A stretch of DNA of 64,000 bases from Pseudobowmanella zhangzhouensis (GCF_042662685.1 NZ_JBHSYO010000007.1:62001-126000); one strand, 5' to 3'; numbered from the stretch's first letter, positions 43,856 through 52,644 are shown. Numbers and translations: made by a program. The notes: generated from the letters alone by a model not told the origin.

Positions 43856-46463
43856 TCGCTTTGGCGGGCGCTTTGATGGACAGCTTACGCGCCGGCTCCA
43901 GATAATGGCCCTGGCCATACAGGCAGCCAATTCTGACCAGTTCACGGAATTGCTGAGCCGTTTCGATGCCTTCTGCAATCACCTTAAAGTTAAGGTGTTC
44001 ACCAATATTCAGGACTGACTGAATCATCTTCAGGTTCTTTTGTGAGCGCGGTAGCGATTTCACAAAACGATGATCGATTTTGACGTAATCAAACGGGTAG
44101 GAATACAGGTAGCTCAGAGATGCCAGTCCGCTGCCGAAGTTATCCAGCACCAATTGAATACCGGCCTTTTTGAGTTTTTTCAGCGCAGGCAGAATATGCT
44201 GTGAACGGCGATTCATCTGGCTTTCATCAAACTCAAACAGCAGATGATAAGGGTTCACGCCGCTGGCACGGATAAAATCGAGAATTTTATCGATGAGCTT
44301 GGGCTGCACCAGTTCATTCACCGACATATTGATAGCGATGGAATAGCGTTTCTCCGGGCCATCAGAATATTGCCACTGGCGTAGCAGCGCACAGGCCTGG
44401 CCGATTAAGAACTCGTCCAGTTCCAGCGTCAGGCCACTGTCTTCGGCCACTTTATAGAACTGGTCACGCTTAATTTTGCCAAGCTTAGGGTGTTCCCAGC
44501 GAATATAGGCTTCGAAATACAGCGGTTCTTTCGTTTCCAGCGTGGCGGCCGGCTGAAAATAACACTCAAAGGCCTTTTCACGCAGGTCGCGACGGAATTC
44601 ATTTTCCAGTGCCAGCTCTTCCAGCAGCTTTTCTCGCATGCTCTTATCGAACACCACATAGCGACCGCGGCCCGTGGACTTAGACTGATACATAGCGGCA
44701 TCGGCATCACGGATCACTTCGTCGGCAGACTGGTACCATGGCTCAATTGAGGCAATACCAATACTGGCGCCCGAGTACATTTCTTTGTCATCCAGCACAA
44801 ACACCCGAGACAGCGAGTCAATTATCCGGCTGGCCACGTCTTCGGCATCTTCCAGTGTCTCGAAGTTATCCAGCAGTACGACAAATTCATCACCACCCAG
44901 ACGGGCAAGCAGATCGTGCCCGCGTATACATTTGCCAATGCGCTTCGCGACCTCAATCAGGAACAGGTCGCCGGCATGGTGGCCGAGGGTATCGTTAATT
45001 TGCTTAAAGCGGTCCAGATCGATAAACAGCACGGCAAAATTATGCTCTTTATGGCGCTGTTTATTGGCTACGGCCAGCTCCAGGCGGTTGTTAAACATCA
45101 CGCGGTTCGGCAGGCCGGTCAGCGCATCATGGTGCGCATCGTGGATCAGGCGTAATTCAATTTCCTTGCGCTCTTCAATCTGTTTGCGCAGGTTTTCGGC
45201 GGTGCGGTTTAACGCCTCGGTACGCTCTCTGACCTTTTCTTCCAGCATCTGGTTAGTGCGCTGAATCGCTTCGGCCGCGCGTTTGCGCTCCATTGCCGTG
45301 GCGATGTGGTGTGAAACGAAACGCAGTAATTCCAGATCTCGGTGGCCATAGGCTTTGTTTTCGTTATAAGTCTGTACCGCAATCACCCCGTAGATCTCGC
45401 CTTCCACGATGAGTGGCGAGCCCAGCCAGGAGTTGAAGTTAGCATTCATATTGCCCGCGGTCTGTGGGTCGATTTCGCCCTGTACGGCTAAATCCGATAC
45501 GTTAACGGTATCAATCAGGGCAGCCTGCCCATGGCGTAATACATATTCGGTCAGGCCGCGGCCAAGAGGACGCGAGGAGATTTCCGTGGTTAATTCATCA
45601 CTGAAATACGGGAATTCCAGATGATCGCCCGCTTCATTTAAGGTGGCAATATAACAGTTAGGGGCACTGATCAGGCGCGACAGAATATCGTGCAAACTGG
45701 CATAAAACGTCGCCATGTCACCTTCAACATTGGCAGATAACTCAGAAATCTCGAACAGCGCCTGTTGCAGCTGTTCTATCTTCTGACGTTCAGAAATTTC
45801 TTCTTCCAGTTCGCTGTTGATGTTTTCCAGCTGCTGGGTGCGTTCTTTGATGGTTTTTTCAATCAGTTCGCGGCTTTTCACCCGCTCCAGCGCGTTAACA
45901 ATGTGCTGGGACACGAACAGCATAAATTCCAGATCGTCTTCGCCATAGCGCTCTGACTCGTCATAGCTTTGAATAACCATGGCGCCGATGACCTGGCGGC
46001 CTTTTTTCAGGGGCACGCCGATCCAGTCGACAGGGGCCGCGCCGATGTTTTCGACATCCAGCCCTTTGAGTTGTGCTTCTATGGTTTCGTGACGCAGGAA
46101 CAGCGCTTCGCCGCTACGCAGCAAATAACCTGTCAGGCCGCGTTTCAGTTGCGCCGCAGGGAAAGAACGTAGGGTAAGTTCATCGAATTCATCGACAAAA
46201 TAGGTAAAGTTTACCGACTCTTCATTGTGGTCATACAGGGCAACGAAGAAGTTTCTGGCGGTCATTAACTCGCCAAGAATTTCATGGATCGCAGGATAAA
46301 GGGAGCCAAGCTCCGAAACCGAACTGGCTAATTCAGAGATATCAAAGAGTGCTTTTTGTACAAGTTCGGCGCGTTTATATTTTTCAGTCAGTTGCTGCAA
46401 CTGCGGGACAAGCTCGCGTAATTCTTCGACTGTTAATTGTTCGGCCGGGTTTATTGTCGTCAT
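43845..46463 (-). CDS. GAF-GAF-GGDEF-EAL cyclic-di-GMP signalling protein, EAL probably degenerate
   Basis: The 872-residue cytoplasmic protein has a GAF-like domain (about 30-195), a coiled coil (205-235), a second GAF-like domain (about 240-395), another coiled coil, then GGDEF (residues 523-527, ARLGGDEFVVLL) with an RxxD inhibitory site five residues before it (RGHD). Diguanylate cyclase activity is thus likely. The EAL domain begins EAYIRW (651) instead of EALLRW, and DNFGSG replaces the metal-binding DDFGTG, while NMS, KID and AEGIET persist. Loss of the second Asp suggests weak or absent phosphodiesterase activity, so it may serve as a c-di-GMP sensor. GAF ligands are unknown. Confidence 0.9.
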   Translation of the reverse strand: MTTINPAEQLTVEELRELVPQLQQLTEKYKRAELVQKALFDISELASSVSELGSLYPAIHEILGELMTARNFFVALYDHNEESVNFTYFVDEFDELTLRSFPAAQLKRGLTGYLLRSGEALFLRHETIEAQLKGLDVENIGAAPVDWIGVPLKKGRQVIGAMVIQSYDESERYGEDDLEFMLFVSQHIVNALERVKSRELIEKTIKERTQQLENINSELEEEISERQKIEQLQQALFEISELSANVEGDMATFYASLHDILSRLISAPNCYIATLNEAGDHLEFPYFSDELTTEISSRPLGRGLTEYVLRHGQAALIDTVNVSDLAVQGEIDPQTAGNMNANFNSWLGSPLIVEGEIYGVIAVQTYNENKAYGHRDLELLRFVSHHIATAMERKRAAEAIQRTNQMLEEKVRERTEALNRTAENLRKQIEERKEIELRLIHDAHHDALTGLPNRVMFNNRLELAVANKQRHKEHNFAVLFIDLDRFKQINDTLGHHAGDLFLIEVAKRIGKCIRGHDLLARLGGDEFVVLLDNFETLEDAEDVASRIIDSLSRVFVLDDKEMYSGASIGIASIEPWYQSADEVIRDADAAMYQSKSTGRGRYVVFDKSMREKLLEELALENEFRRDLREKAFECYFQPAATLETKEPLYFEAYIRWEHPKLGKIKRDQFYKVAEDSGLTLELDEFLIGQACALLRQWQYSDGPEKRYSIAINMSVNELVQPKLIDKILDFIRASGVNPYHLLFEFDESQMNRRSQHILPALKKLKKAGIQLVLDNFGSGLASLSYLYSYPFDYVKIDHRFVKSLPRSQKNLKMIQSVLNIGEHLNFKVIAEGIETAQQFRELVRIGCLYGQGHYLEPARKLSIKAPAKATNS

Positions 46464-46532
46464 ACAACCCTGTTATGCAAAAAACTCGCTAGTGGCTCCT
46501 GCCAATAGCGAGCGTTAGCATACATCTTATAC

Positions 46533-46558
46533 AAATAAAAGACCACACATTGGTGGTC
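46533..46558 (-). terminator. Rho-independent terminator after cytochrome c5 gene
   Basis: On the minus strand, GACCAC / GTGGTC with a six-base loop is followed by TTTTATTT. It lies 39 nt beyond the stop of the cytochrome gene. Confidence 0.8.
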
Positions 46559-46596
46559 TCGTGTAATTCAATGATTTTTAAGGGAATACCCGTCCC

Positions 46597-46998
46597 TTAG
46601 ATATCCTTGATCATGTGTTCGATGGCGGCTTTGATCTCGTCATCAGAACAGGCACCACAGGTACCGCGTGGCGGCATCGCATTAAAACCGTTCAGTGCGT
46701 GGCTCAGCAATGTATCCATACCTTGCTCGATACGTGGGCCCCACGCCGCAGCGTCACCTGGCTTAGGTGCACCCAGTGCGCCAGTGCCGTGACAGGCGAA
46801 ACATGAGGCTTTATATACGTCTTCACCAGAGCGAGGGCCAGATGCGGCAGCCGCAGATGACGCACCTGCAACAGTGACCTGAGCCATCGGCTTGATGCGC
46901 TCTTTAATTGCAGCGTCAGACATATCCTGTTGTGCATTTGCAGCAAACACCATTACGCCAGCAAGCAGACCGAATAATGCTTTCAGACCTGATTTCAC
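46597..46998 (-). CDS. Cytochrome c5-type soluble haem protein
   Basis: The 133-residue product has a signal peptide (residues 1-23, KALFGLLAGVMVFAANA) and one class I haem site CFACH (CxxCH), with the distal Met in FNAMPPRG. A further CGAC pair near the end is typical of cytochrome c5 (CycA-like), a periplasmic electron carrier. The start is GTG at 46998: GGAGGAAA lies just upstream, and the annotated longer frame would place this site inside the gene. A terminator follows. A divergent tRNA gene starts about 190 nt away. Confidence 0.87.
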   Translation of the reverse strand: MKSGLKALFGLLAGVMVFAANAQQDMSDAAIKERIKPMAQVTVAGASSAAAASGPRSGEDVYKASCFACHGTGALGAPKPGDAAAWGPRIEQGMDTLLSHALNGFNAMPPRGTCGACSDDEIKAAIEHMIKDI

Positions 46999-47147
46999 AC
47001 TTTCCTCCACGCTCAGCACTGCGAGCAGTTAAAAACCTTAGAAAAATTCTGGGTACGATTATAACGAACAAACGTTTGTGAACAAGATTTTGATCAGCGC
47101 GGGTGGCAAAACAGCGCAAGATTATGCACAAAAGCCGGATAAATCGG

Positions 47148-47176
47148 TTGATGCCCCGCAACCGCGCACGTATTAT
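47148..47176 (+). promoter_or_regulatory. Likely promoter of the tRNA-Arg transcript
   Basis: TTGATG and TATTAT are separated by 17 bases, a close match to the -35/-10 consensus. The following ATGCGCCGC is a GC-rich discriminator of the kind that makes stable-RNA promoters stringently controlled. It lies 14 nt upstream of the mature tRNA start. Confidence 0.72.
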
Positions 47177-47189
47177 ATGCGCCGCTTAA

Positions 47190-47266
47190 GCACCCGTAGC
47201 TCAGCTGGATAGAGCGTTGCCCTCCGGAGGCAAAGGTCATAGGTTCGAATCCTATCGGGTGCGCCA
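47190..47266 (+). tRNA. tRNA-Arg (CCG anticodon)
   Basis: The 77-nt cloverleaf has a 7-bp acceptor stem (GCACCCG / CGGGTGC), D-arm GCTC...GAGC, anticodon stem TTGCC / GGCAA with loop CTCCGGA (anticodon CCG, reading CGG), T-arm ATAGG TTCGAAT CCTAT and an encoded CCA. All stems pair fully. The last 19 nt (47248-47266) are repeated at 47415-47433, and an extended terminator hairpin starts at the next base. Confidence 0.97.
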
Positions 47267-47310
47267 TAGATACAAAAAACGCCGACTTAATGTCGGCTTT
47301 TTTGTATCTA
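47267..47310 (+). terminator. Long terminator hairpin directly after tRNA-Arg
   Basis: The arms TAGATACAAAAAA(C)GCCGAC and GTCGGCTTTTTTGTATCTA pair over 19 bp with a single bulged C at 47280. The T run inside the right arm can act as the terminator tail. This gives a leaky or bidirectional terminator immediately at the CCA end. Confidence 0.8.
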
Positions 47311-47475
47311 CAGTACCTCGTGGATGAGAACCTAGGGTTCGACAAATTTGCTGGGAGCAAATTTGAACGCACTTTAGTGCGGCCCGAAAGGGCGAGTATC
47401 AGGAAGATACGAGTAATCCTATCGGGTGCGCCAAAAAACACGAAAACCAGCCTTTATGGCTGGTTTTTGCGTTTT
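47311..47475 (+). repeat. tRNA-tail repeat unit 1
   Basis: The unit starts GTACCTCGTGGATGAGAACC. It contains five hairpins (GAACC/GGTTC; CAAATTTGC/GCAAATTTG; CGCAC/GTGCG; GCCC-GAAA-GGGC with a GNRA tetraloop; GTATC/GATAC). It then has GAGTAATCCT and a 19-nt perfect copy of the tRNA-Arg 3' end (47415-47433), and closes with a terminator-like hairpin AAAACCAGCC/GGCTGGTTTT (47443-47467). No coding frame. The layout resembles the rtT repeats downstream of E. coli tyrT, which also include 19 bp of the tRNA. Confidence 0.85.
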
Positions 47476-47476
47476 T

Positions 47477-47636
47477 GCACCCTACGGATGAGAACCTATT
47501 CGTTCGACCAAAACGTCAGGAACGTTTTTGCATGTCGGAGCAAAGCGACGACGACCCCAACGGGGCGAGTATCAGGATGATACGAGTAATCCTTTGCTTA
47601 TCATCTCAGCCTTAACCAGCAATGTTGGTTTTTTGT
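47477..47636 (+). repeat. tRNA-tail repeat unit 2
   Basis: It begins GCACCCTACGGATGAGAACC, near the tRNA 5' end, and keeps the hairpin series with different stem sequences (CAAAACGT/ACGTTTTG; GTCG/CGAC; CCCC-AAC-GGGG; GTATC/GATAC) and GAGTAATCCT. The tRNA 3' copy is lost after CCT. A short hairpin AACCA/TGGTT with a T run (47614-47635) ends the unit. Shared-block spacing from unit 1 is 164 and 173 nt. Confidence 0.8.
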
Positions 47637-47797
47637 ATCTACGGTACCTTGTGGATGAGAACCTAGGGTTCGACAGTTTTGCCGGGATGATCCGACACAT
47701 TGGCATTTTTGAACGCACTTCAGTGCGGCCCGCAGGGTGAGGGCAGGATGCGCCGAGTAATCCTAATAAGATCAGTTTTTAGGCTGATTTTTGCCTT
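47636..47797 (+). repeat. tRNA-tail repeat unit 3 (most decayed)
   Basis: The block GGTACCTTGTGGATGAGAACCTAG is nearly identical to unit 1. CGCAC/GTGCG keeps its stem with a changed loop, GCCC/GGGC pairs over a longer loop, and the GTATC hairpin is gone. GAGTAATCCTA is retained at 47755, followed by a weak ATCAG/CTGAT hairpin and T run. Spacing from unit 2 is 167-171 nt. Confidence 0.75.
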
Positions 47798-48009
47798 TTA
47801 TTTTGCTACTTCCATACAGCTCTCGTGTAAGCAGACGAGCTTTTCTGTTCAAAGCTGCTTTTGCAAATTTGTGCTCCTTGAGGATGAAACTTTAGAATCA
47901 TAATGTCGCAGCACGGATATAGATGAGTATTCGTTAGAGCCGTCACTTTACTTGCCACCCTATCCCGATCTAGGCTGTTTAAAAATCAACCATAAGGACT
48001 GTGGCGACA
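47798..48009. other. Non-coding stretch before the CHASE2 gene
   Basis: Beyond the repeat array no gene, tRNA or strong hairpin is visible. The 3' part should hold the promoter of the CHASE2 gene; AAGGA at 47994 is a plausible ribosome site. Confidence 0.4.
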
Positions 48010-49386
48010 ATGCGAAAAAAGGCGAAGGGTAGTCTGGGCAAGGTGTCCTTATCTCAAAAAGACACCGTTCAAAAAACCAAAGGTTTGCATTGGCGTATTT
48101 TTGAAAGTTTCTTGTCGCCGCTTGGCATTCTGGCCATTTGGGCCGTGATATTCAGCTTTACCCTCGACCTCGACATATTCAGCCACCTGGCTCGACAGGC
48201 AAAGTCCGAACAAATCGCTGAACTGCAAACAAGCTCAAAAGATATTGTGGTGATTGAGTTTGATGCGCTGTCCATGGCGCAGTTGGGTGACAATGCGGAT
48301 GAGGCGGCAGGGATATTTCAACTTGTTGATACCCTGTTGGCCCACGCCAAGCCCAAGCAAATCGTGCTTGATTATGCCCTGATGGATAAGCAATCGACCC
48401 CGATCGCGTTTAAGGCGGATTATGCACAGCGTTTGACCTGGGGAGTGGTGCCTTTCTGGCGGGGGTCGGAGAGAATTGTGCAGGGCTACCATCCCAGTGT
48501 GTTTCAACTCTCAAAACGTGACGAGTATCGATTATCGCGCCTGCAACAGCCGTGGGGCCATCTTCATCTGGGGCTGACCCCAGGTACTCAAAACGCGGTA
48601 TCCAGAATTGAACTTATTCAGAATGAGGGAGGTATGCTGACACCAAGTTTGGCATTGGCTGCCTACTGGCGCGGTGAGTTCAGTCAGCCGCTGTCCGATG
48701 CGATGATTAACTTCAAACATGGAGATACGCCAAATTGCGAGTTGGCGCTTTTCGATAAGATGCCCCCCTGTGATCTGTTGGTCCAGCCAAATGTTTTTTA
48801 TGCGCCGCCATTACCGTCTTATTTCCCGCAGTTTTCGGCATTCGATTTAATGGCGGATGATTTTTCCAGTTGGTCCTCCATGTTAGATGGCAAGTATGTG
48901 TTGATCTCATCCACCTGGTCCCCGGAAAGCGACCATTATCATAATGGACTGAGTTCCGTGTCCGACGTGATTGGCTCGATGCTAAGTATGATTGGTTTTA
49001 TGGACGTGACTAAAAAAGCAGGTGCCGTACCGGGCGTGTATTATCATGCGGCGATTCTTGAAAGTTTGTTAAATGATAACGTTGGCTTTCCAGTGGCCGC
49101 CGGTGCTTCCCATACATTGATTCATTCGGTATCCCCCGTTTTGATGTTGTTTTTGCTTTGCCTGTTGATAAAAAAGCTTGTTGCGCAAGTCGGTTTGACT
49201 CTGAACGAAGATCACCACTTCTGGTCATTGTTGCTGGTGGTTTGTGTCATTGGTTTTCCCATATTTGAAGCACAAGCTGTCTATGCTTTATGTCAATTGA
49301 ATACTCTGGTTTATCTGATGCTGCCGTACATGATTAGTTGTGTAATCGGTACCTTTATCATTCTTGGAGCTCGACATGACGACTAG
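48010..49386 (+). CDS. CHASE2-domain membrane protein without an output domain
   Basis: The 458-residue protein has one N-terminal membrane helix (about 32-53), an extracytoplasmic CHASE2-like sensor (about 60-360) with DIVVIEFDALSMAQLG, IVLDYALMD and the ending GAVPGVYYHAAILESLLND typical of CHASE2, and three C-terminal membrane helices. CHASE2 normally feeds a cyclase, kinase or CHAT domain, but here nothing follows the helices. The ATG at 48010 is preferred over GTG at 48001 because AAGGA is 11 nt upstream. It overlaps the FecR-like gene by 11 nt. Confidence 0.82.
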   Translation: MRKKAKGSLGKVSLSQKDTVQKTKGLHWRIFESFLSPLGILAIWAVIFSFTLDLDIFSHLARQAKSEQIAELQTSSKDIVVIEFDALSMAQLGDNADEAAGIFQLVDTLLAHAKPKQIVLDYALMDKQSTPIAFKADYAQRLTWGVVPFWRGSERIVQGYHPSVFQLSKRDEYRLSRLQQPWGHLHLGLTPGTQNAVSRIELIQNEGGMLTPSLALAAYWRGEFSQPLSDAMINFKHGDTPNCELALFDKMPPCDLLVQPNVFYAPPLPSYFPQFSAFDLMADDFSSWSSMLDGKYVLISSTWSPESDHYHNGLSSVSDVIGSMLSMIGFMDVTKKAGAVPGVYYHAAILESLLNDNVGFPVAAGASHTLIHSVSPVLMLFLLCLLIKKLVAQVGLTLNEDHHFWSLLLVVCVIGFPIFEAQAVYALCQLNTLVYLMLPYMISCVIGTFIILGARHDD

Positions 49387-50212
49387 ATTGTTGACGGTGC
49401 TTTTATTGGTCTTTAGCTGGCAGTTGTTAGCTATGGATAAAGAGCATGTCTACATAGATGCGCTGTTTGGCGATGCCTGGATATTAAAAAACGGTGAAAA
49501 AGTGCCGGTTTATAACGGGCAGCGGCTGAGCATAAAAGATGTATTGTTTGCAGATGAAGACAGTGAAATCTATCTCTCATACTGGTTGCCGGGTAAGAGC
49601 AGACTCTCCCGAATGGGATTAAGTGGCAAAGGGGCGGGTAAGTCTCTGTGGGAAATCGTCAAACCGGTGGATTTCAATCAATCTTTAGAGGGGTATTTAT
49701 CAACCAATGTCATTGGTGGGGCAACGCGGAGTGACAGCCATTGTCGACTGCCCTCAACCTTACACCTGCCGCAAGGCTTTGGTTTAATTAATCTGGTTAA
49801 TGCGACATGCCCACAAGCGCACAGCAGTGAAGTAAACGTGTATATTCAAGGGCGTGATCGAGATAAGGCATTAGCAAACTTCCAGTTAAACTCAAGCGAG
49901 CTCACAGCCGGTGAAAACCGATTAGTCTGGCGTGAGAACGAAAAGGTAATTCATTCCACCCTGGTTTATGTCGAAGACCGGGAGGAAATTAAAGCATTGC
50001 TTCGCAAGCTAACTGATCGTATGACGGCGACCGACTTAGCTGAAAATAAGAAATTCGTGTTGGGATTGGCCAGTTACCTGAAAGGTTATGAGTTGATGGC
50101 CTTCTATGCGTTAGTGAATGCGGGAGAAGATGACAAAGTGACGCAACTTCAATCCCGACTCATGTCCTATATGCTCAGCAACTACACACAAGTTGCACTG
50201 GCTCACAAATAA
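49376..50212 (+). CDS. Exported FecR-like hypothetical protein
   Basis: The 278-residue protein has a signal peptide (MTTRLLTVLLLVFSWQLLAM). A segment (about 30-70) resembles FecR: GDAWILKNGEKVPVYNGQRL followed by DSEIYLSYWLPG. The rest is not recognised: a mixed beta domain with two Cys (SHCRLP, NATCPQ, possibly bridged) and a C-terminal helical tail. The start at 49376 overlaps the CHASE2 gene end, so translation is coupled. It converges with the CHAT gene, overlapping by 10 nt. FecR/CHASE2/CHAT combinations recur in other bacteria, but the role is unknown. Confidence 0.6.
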   Translation: MTTRLLTVLLLVFSWQLLAMDKEHVYIDALFGDAWILKNGEKVPVYNGQRLSIKDVLFADEDSEIYLSYWLPGKSRLSRMGLSGKGAGKSLWEIVKPVDFNQSLEGYLSTNVIGGATRSDSHCRLPSTLHLPQGFGLINLVNATCPQAHSSEVNVYIQGRDRDKALANFQLNSSELTAGENRLVWRENEKVIHSTLVYVEDREEIKALLRKLTDRMTATDLAENKKFVLGLASYLKGYELMAFYALVNAGEDDKVTQLQSRLMSYMLSNYTQVALAHK

Positions 50213-52644
50213 AGGTCGAACGCACTCCAGACCCTGGGGGGATACTGTTGCATCAGTTGCTTTCTGGTGTTCCAAAGCGCGTCGGCAGGGTCAGCGTCAT
50301 TCGTCATATTTTCTGATAAAAGCAGCATAAATTTTTGCGTCTCCAAACTATTCACCTTCCAGTGGCTCGCCAATACGCTGTTTGCATTGGCCAGACTAAA
50401 AGACTCCAGCAAAGAACCCAGTGTGTTGCCTTTTCCTATGGCGTTGGCGGTGTCGCAGGCTGCTAACACAACCCAGGCTCCCCGTACGTTTAGCCTGGCG
50501 ATATCGGATGCCTGTAGCAAGCCATCATTGCCAGGTTCGGCTGATATGGGCGTTAGCGCCAGAGCGGGGTATTCGAGGTAATTATTGGGACTGGGGAACA
50601 GTGTATGGGTCGAAAATAAAACGATATCCCACTTTTTCTGCAGATTAGCCGTGACTTGCGCTTCAGTGGCCTGGGAGCCCAGTAACAAGTTCATGTTTTT
50701 GGCGCCAGCCACAAACTGTCTGGCCTCTTCTTCCGTTTCAACCAGTGGGACAAGGGTCTCCAGCGAGTCATTCCCAGACCGGAAAAAGCTATCGACATCT
50801 ATATTGGGATTGCTCGCAATCAGGCGATTGTTAAACACCGGATTGGCGACAGCGAAGCGTGCATCAAAAGTGAACGATTGATTTTCTTCGTTCGGCTGTG
50901 TCAACGTAGCCAGATTCAGTAACCTCAGTACGTTGTATTTTTCCCCTAACCAATGGCGGGCATTTTCAGCACCCACAGTTAATGCGTTAGTGGGAATGCC
51001 GGCTAGCAGTTCCTGAGAATTGATCAGGAGGTTGGTCTTTTTCTGCATGATAAGCGCGTTTAATAACAGGCTGTTTGACACGGCCGCAGACGTTTGATGG
51101 AAATCTTCATCAGCGGTGAGTAATGCCTGGCGCAGGTTGATCACCTGTTGCCTGAAGAGCTTTGCATCGAATGGCGCGCATTGTCCAATCACGTTACTTG
51201 AATCTACTCGGACTCCACAAATGCGTATTGACGTCGTTGTCCACAGCAACAATTGTGTATCCATGTCTAACGATGTCTGAATGGTGTCGGTGGAAATTGC
51301 GCGTTTGGCAGTCGAACGCAGCAAGCTGGGATATTTAGCCTCTATTTCTCTATCAATCTGAGCTAGCTGAGTCTCTGTATCAGCAAGTAGTTGAGCAATA
51401 TTGTTGCCAACGGATTGATGCAGGGAGAAGTAGCGGTTAGTCAAGGTTTCACGTTCAACGAATAACTTTCTTGCGTGCTCGTTAGCCAGGCCAGATTCCT
51501 GCGTTCTTGCCGGCGACTTTGCCGCTGAGCCTATCGCTTTAAGTTGTATGAGCGTTGTGAGTGTTTGCCAGCCATTGATGAGTTGCGACCAGTCGAGCAC
51601 ATCCACCAGTCGCTCCGAGCTTTGTTTCAACTTTAATAAAACATCTATTGAAAAATCCGGTGGCATTTTTCGATAAAAATTATCTAACTGGCTCAGGTAG
51701 GCGTTGAGATAGCTGTGTTTCAATTTGCTATTGCTTTCACATTCAGCCATCAACGCCAGAGCGGCAATTTGATTTATGGTCGATTCAATCTGGTTATTAC
51801 GGTGTTTGGCTAGAATAAACTTCCCTTGCGCCGATTGGCAGCGCGCCTGCCCAACAAAGGGTAATCGTGCCAGCGCGTAACTGAGCATCAGTTCATCTGT
51901 GTAAGGATTTCCAATGCTGCGAGCAATCTCTTGGTCAATATCTGTTAATGCATCATCAGATATTTGCCGCTCACCAGTGAAGTGCATAAATTGCAGCCAT
52001 CGCGTAATACGCAGCAGCTCCTGCCGGGCTTTCACATTACTGTTTTGTCCCTGAGTACTGGTGTAATCGAATGCTCGTGCACCATCGTAACCATGATTAA
52101 ATACTTTTAAATCGGCCGCGGGATCATATAACTGGGTATCAACCTGAGCTTTACCGTCCAGTGCTATGGCCAGTAGCAGCGAGATGGAACCGGCGTTTTG
52201 GTTAACTGAATCTTGTAAGTCGGGGTACTCCTTCACCAGGCTTAACAATTCGCTGATAGTGGCAAGGGCCCGTTGGAACTGACCATTGAGATATTGGCTA
52301 TAGGCCAGAGATAACAGGGTTTTGCTGTACCTCTGCCGATTATACTGAATCGAGGTTTGATAGTGGCGCTTAACATCGCGCAGCAATGCCAACGCTTTGT
52401 CATTTTCAACCCCAAACTGTGACCAAAACGTCCCTAACTGGAATTTTGCTTCGATAATTTTTCGTTCTGGCGCGTTGCATTGCTGCAGCTCGTCAAGTTT
52501 GGACACGAGAACTTGTTCGGCATCTAATGTGTGGCTGAATATCCCAGCGACGTCGAGGGACGAAGCCTGTTGATTGACACAAATTGCATAGCAACGCCCG
52601 CATGCCAGCAAACATAATGTCAGGACGAAGAATACGCGCATCAT
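50203..52644 (-). CDS. Exported CHAT-domain caspase-like protease
   Basis: The 813-residue protein has an N-terminal export signal (MMRVFFVLTLCLLACG; Cys15 could be a lipobox, LLAC). A long helical, TPR-like middle follows (about 60-470), then a C-terminal CHAT domain (about 540-813). The catalytic dyad is intact: His680 in VLFSTHTLF and Cys730 in VVLAACDTA. CHAT domains are caspase-like cysteine proteases related to separase. Here export would put it outside the cytoplasm, unlike most. The start overlaps the upstream gene's stop (ATGA), so it is coupled to that partner. Substrate unknown. Confidence 0.86.
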   Translation of the reverse strand: MMRVFFVLTLCLLACGRCYAICVNQQASSLDVAGIFSHTLDAEQVLVSKLDELQQCNAPERKIIEAKFQLGTFWSQFGVENDKALALLRDVKRHYQTSIQYNRQRYSKTLLSLAYSQYLNGQFQRALATISELLSLVKEYPDLQDSVNQNAGSISLLLAIALDGKAQVDTQLYDPAADLKVFNHGYDGARAFDYTSTQGQNSNVKARQELLRITRWLQFMHFTGERQISDDALTDIDQEIARSIGNPYTDELMLSYALARLPFVGQARCQSAQGKFILAKHRNNQIESTINQIAALALMAECESNSKLKHSYLNAYLSQLDNFYRKMPPDFSIDVLLKLKQSSERLVDVLDWSQLINGWQTLTTLIQLKAIGSAAKSPARTQESGLANEHARKLFVERETLTNRYFSLHQSVGNNIAQLLADTETQLAQIDREIEAKYPSLLRSTAKRAISTDTIQTSLDMDTQLLLWTTTSIRICGVRVDSSNVIGQCAPFDAKLFRQQVINLRQALLTADEDFHQTSAAVSNSLLLNALIMQKKTNLLINSQELLAGIPTNALTVGAENARHWLGEKYNVLRLLNLATLTQPNEENQSFTFDARFAVANPVFNNRLIASNPNIDVDSFFRSGNDSLETLVPLVETEEEARQFVAGAKNMNLLLGSQATEAQVTANLQKKWDIVLFSTHTLFPSPNNYLEYPALALTPISAEPGNDGLLQASDIARLNVRGAWVVLAACDTANAIGKGNTLGSLLESFSLANANSVLASHWKVNSLETQKFMLLLSENMTNDADPADALWNTRKQLMQQYPPRVWSAFDLYL

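Noticed and set aside
46999..47019. Longer start for cytochrome c5 at 47019
   Set aside because: The GGAGG ribosome site would be inside the gene; GTG at 46998 directly follows it and begins the signal peptide.
47290..47740. Short open frames in the tRNA-tail repeats
   Set aside because: They read through hairpins and terminators, differ between units and have no ribosome site.
47311..47797. CRISPR array
   Set aside because: Units are long, diverged and hairpin-rich with no fixed repeat-spacer pattern; no cas genes are present.
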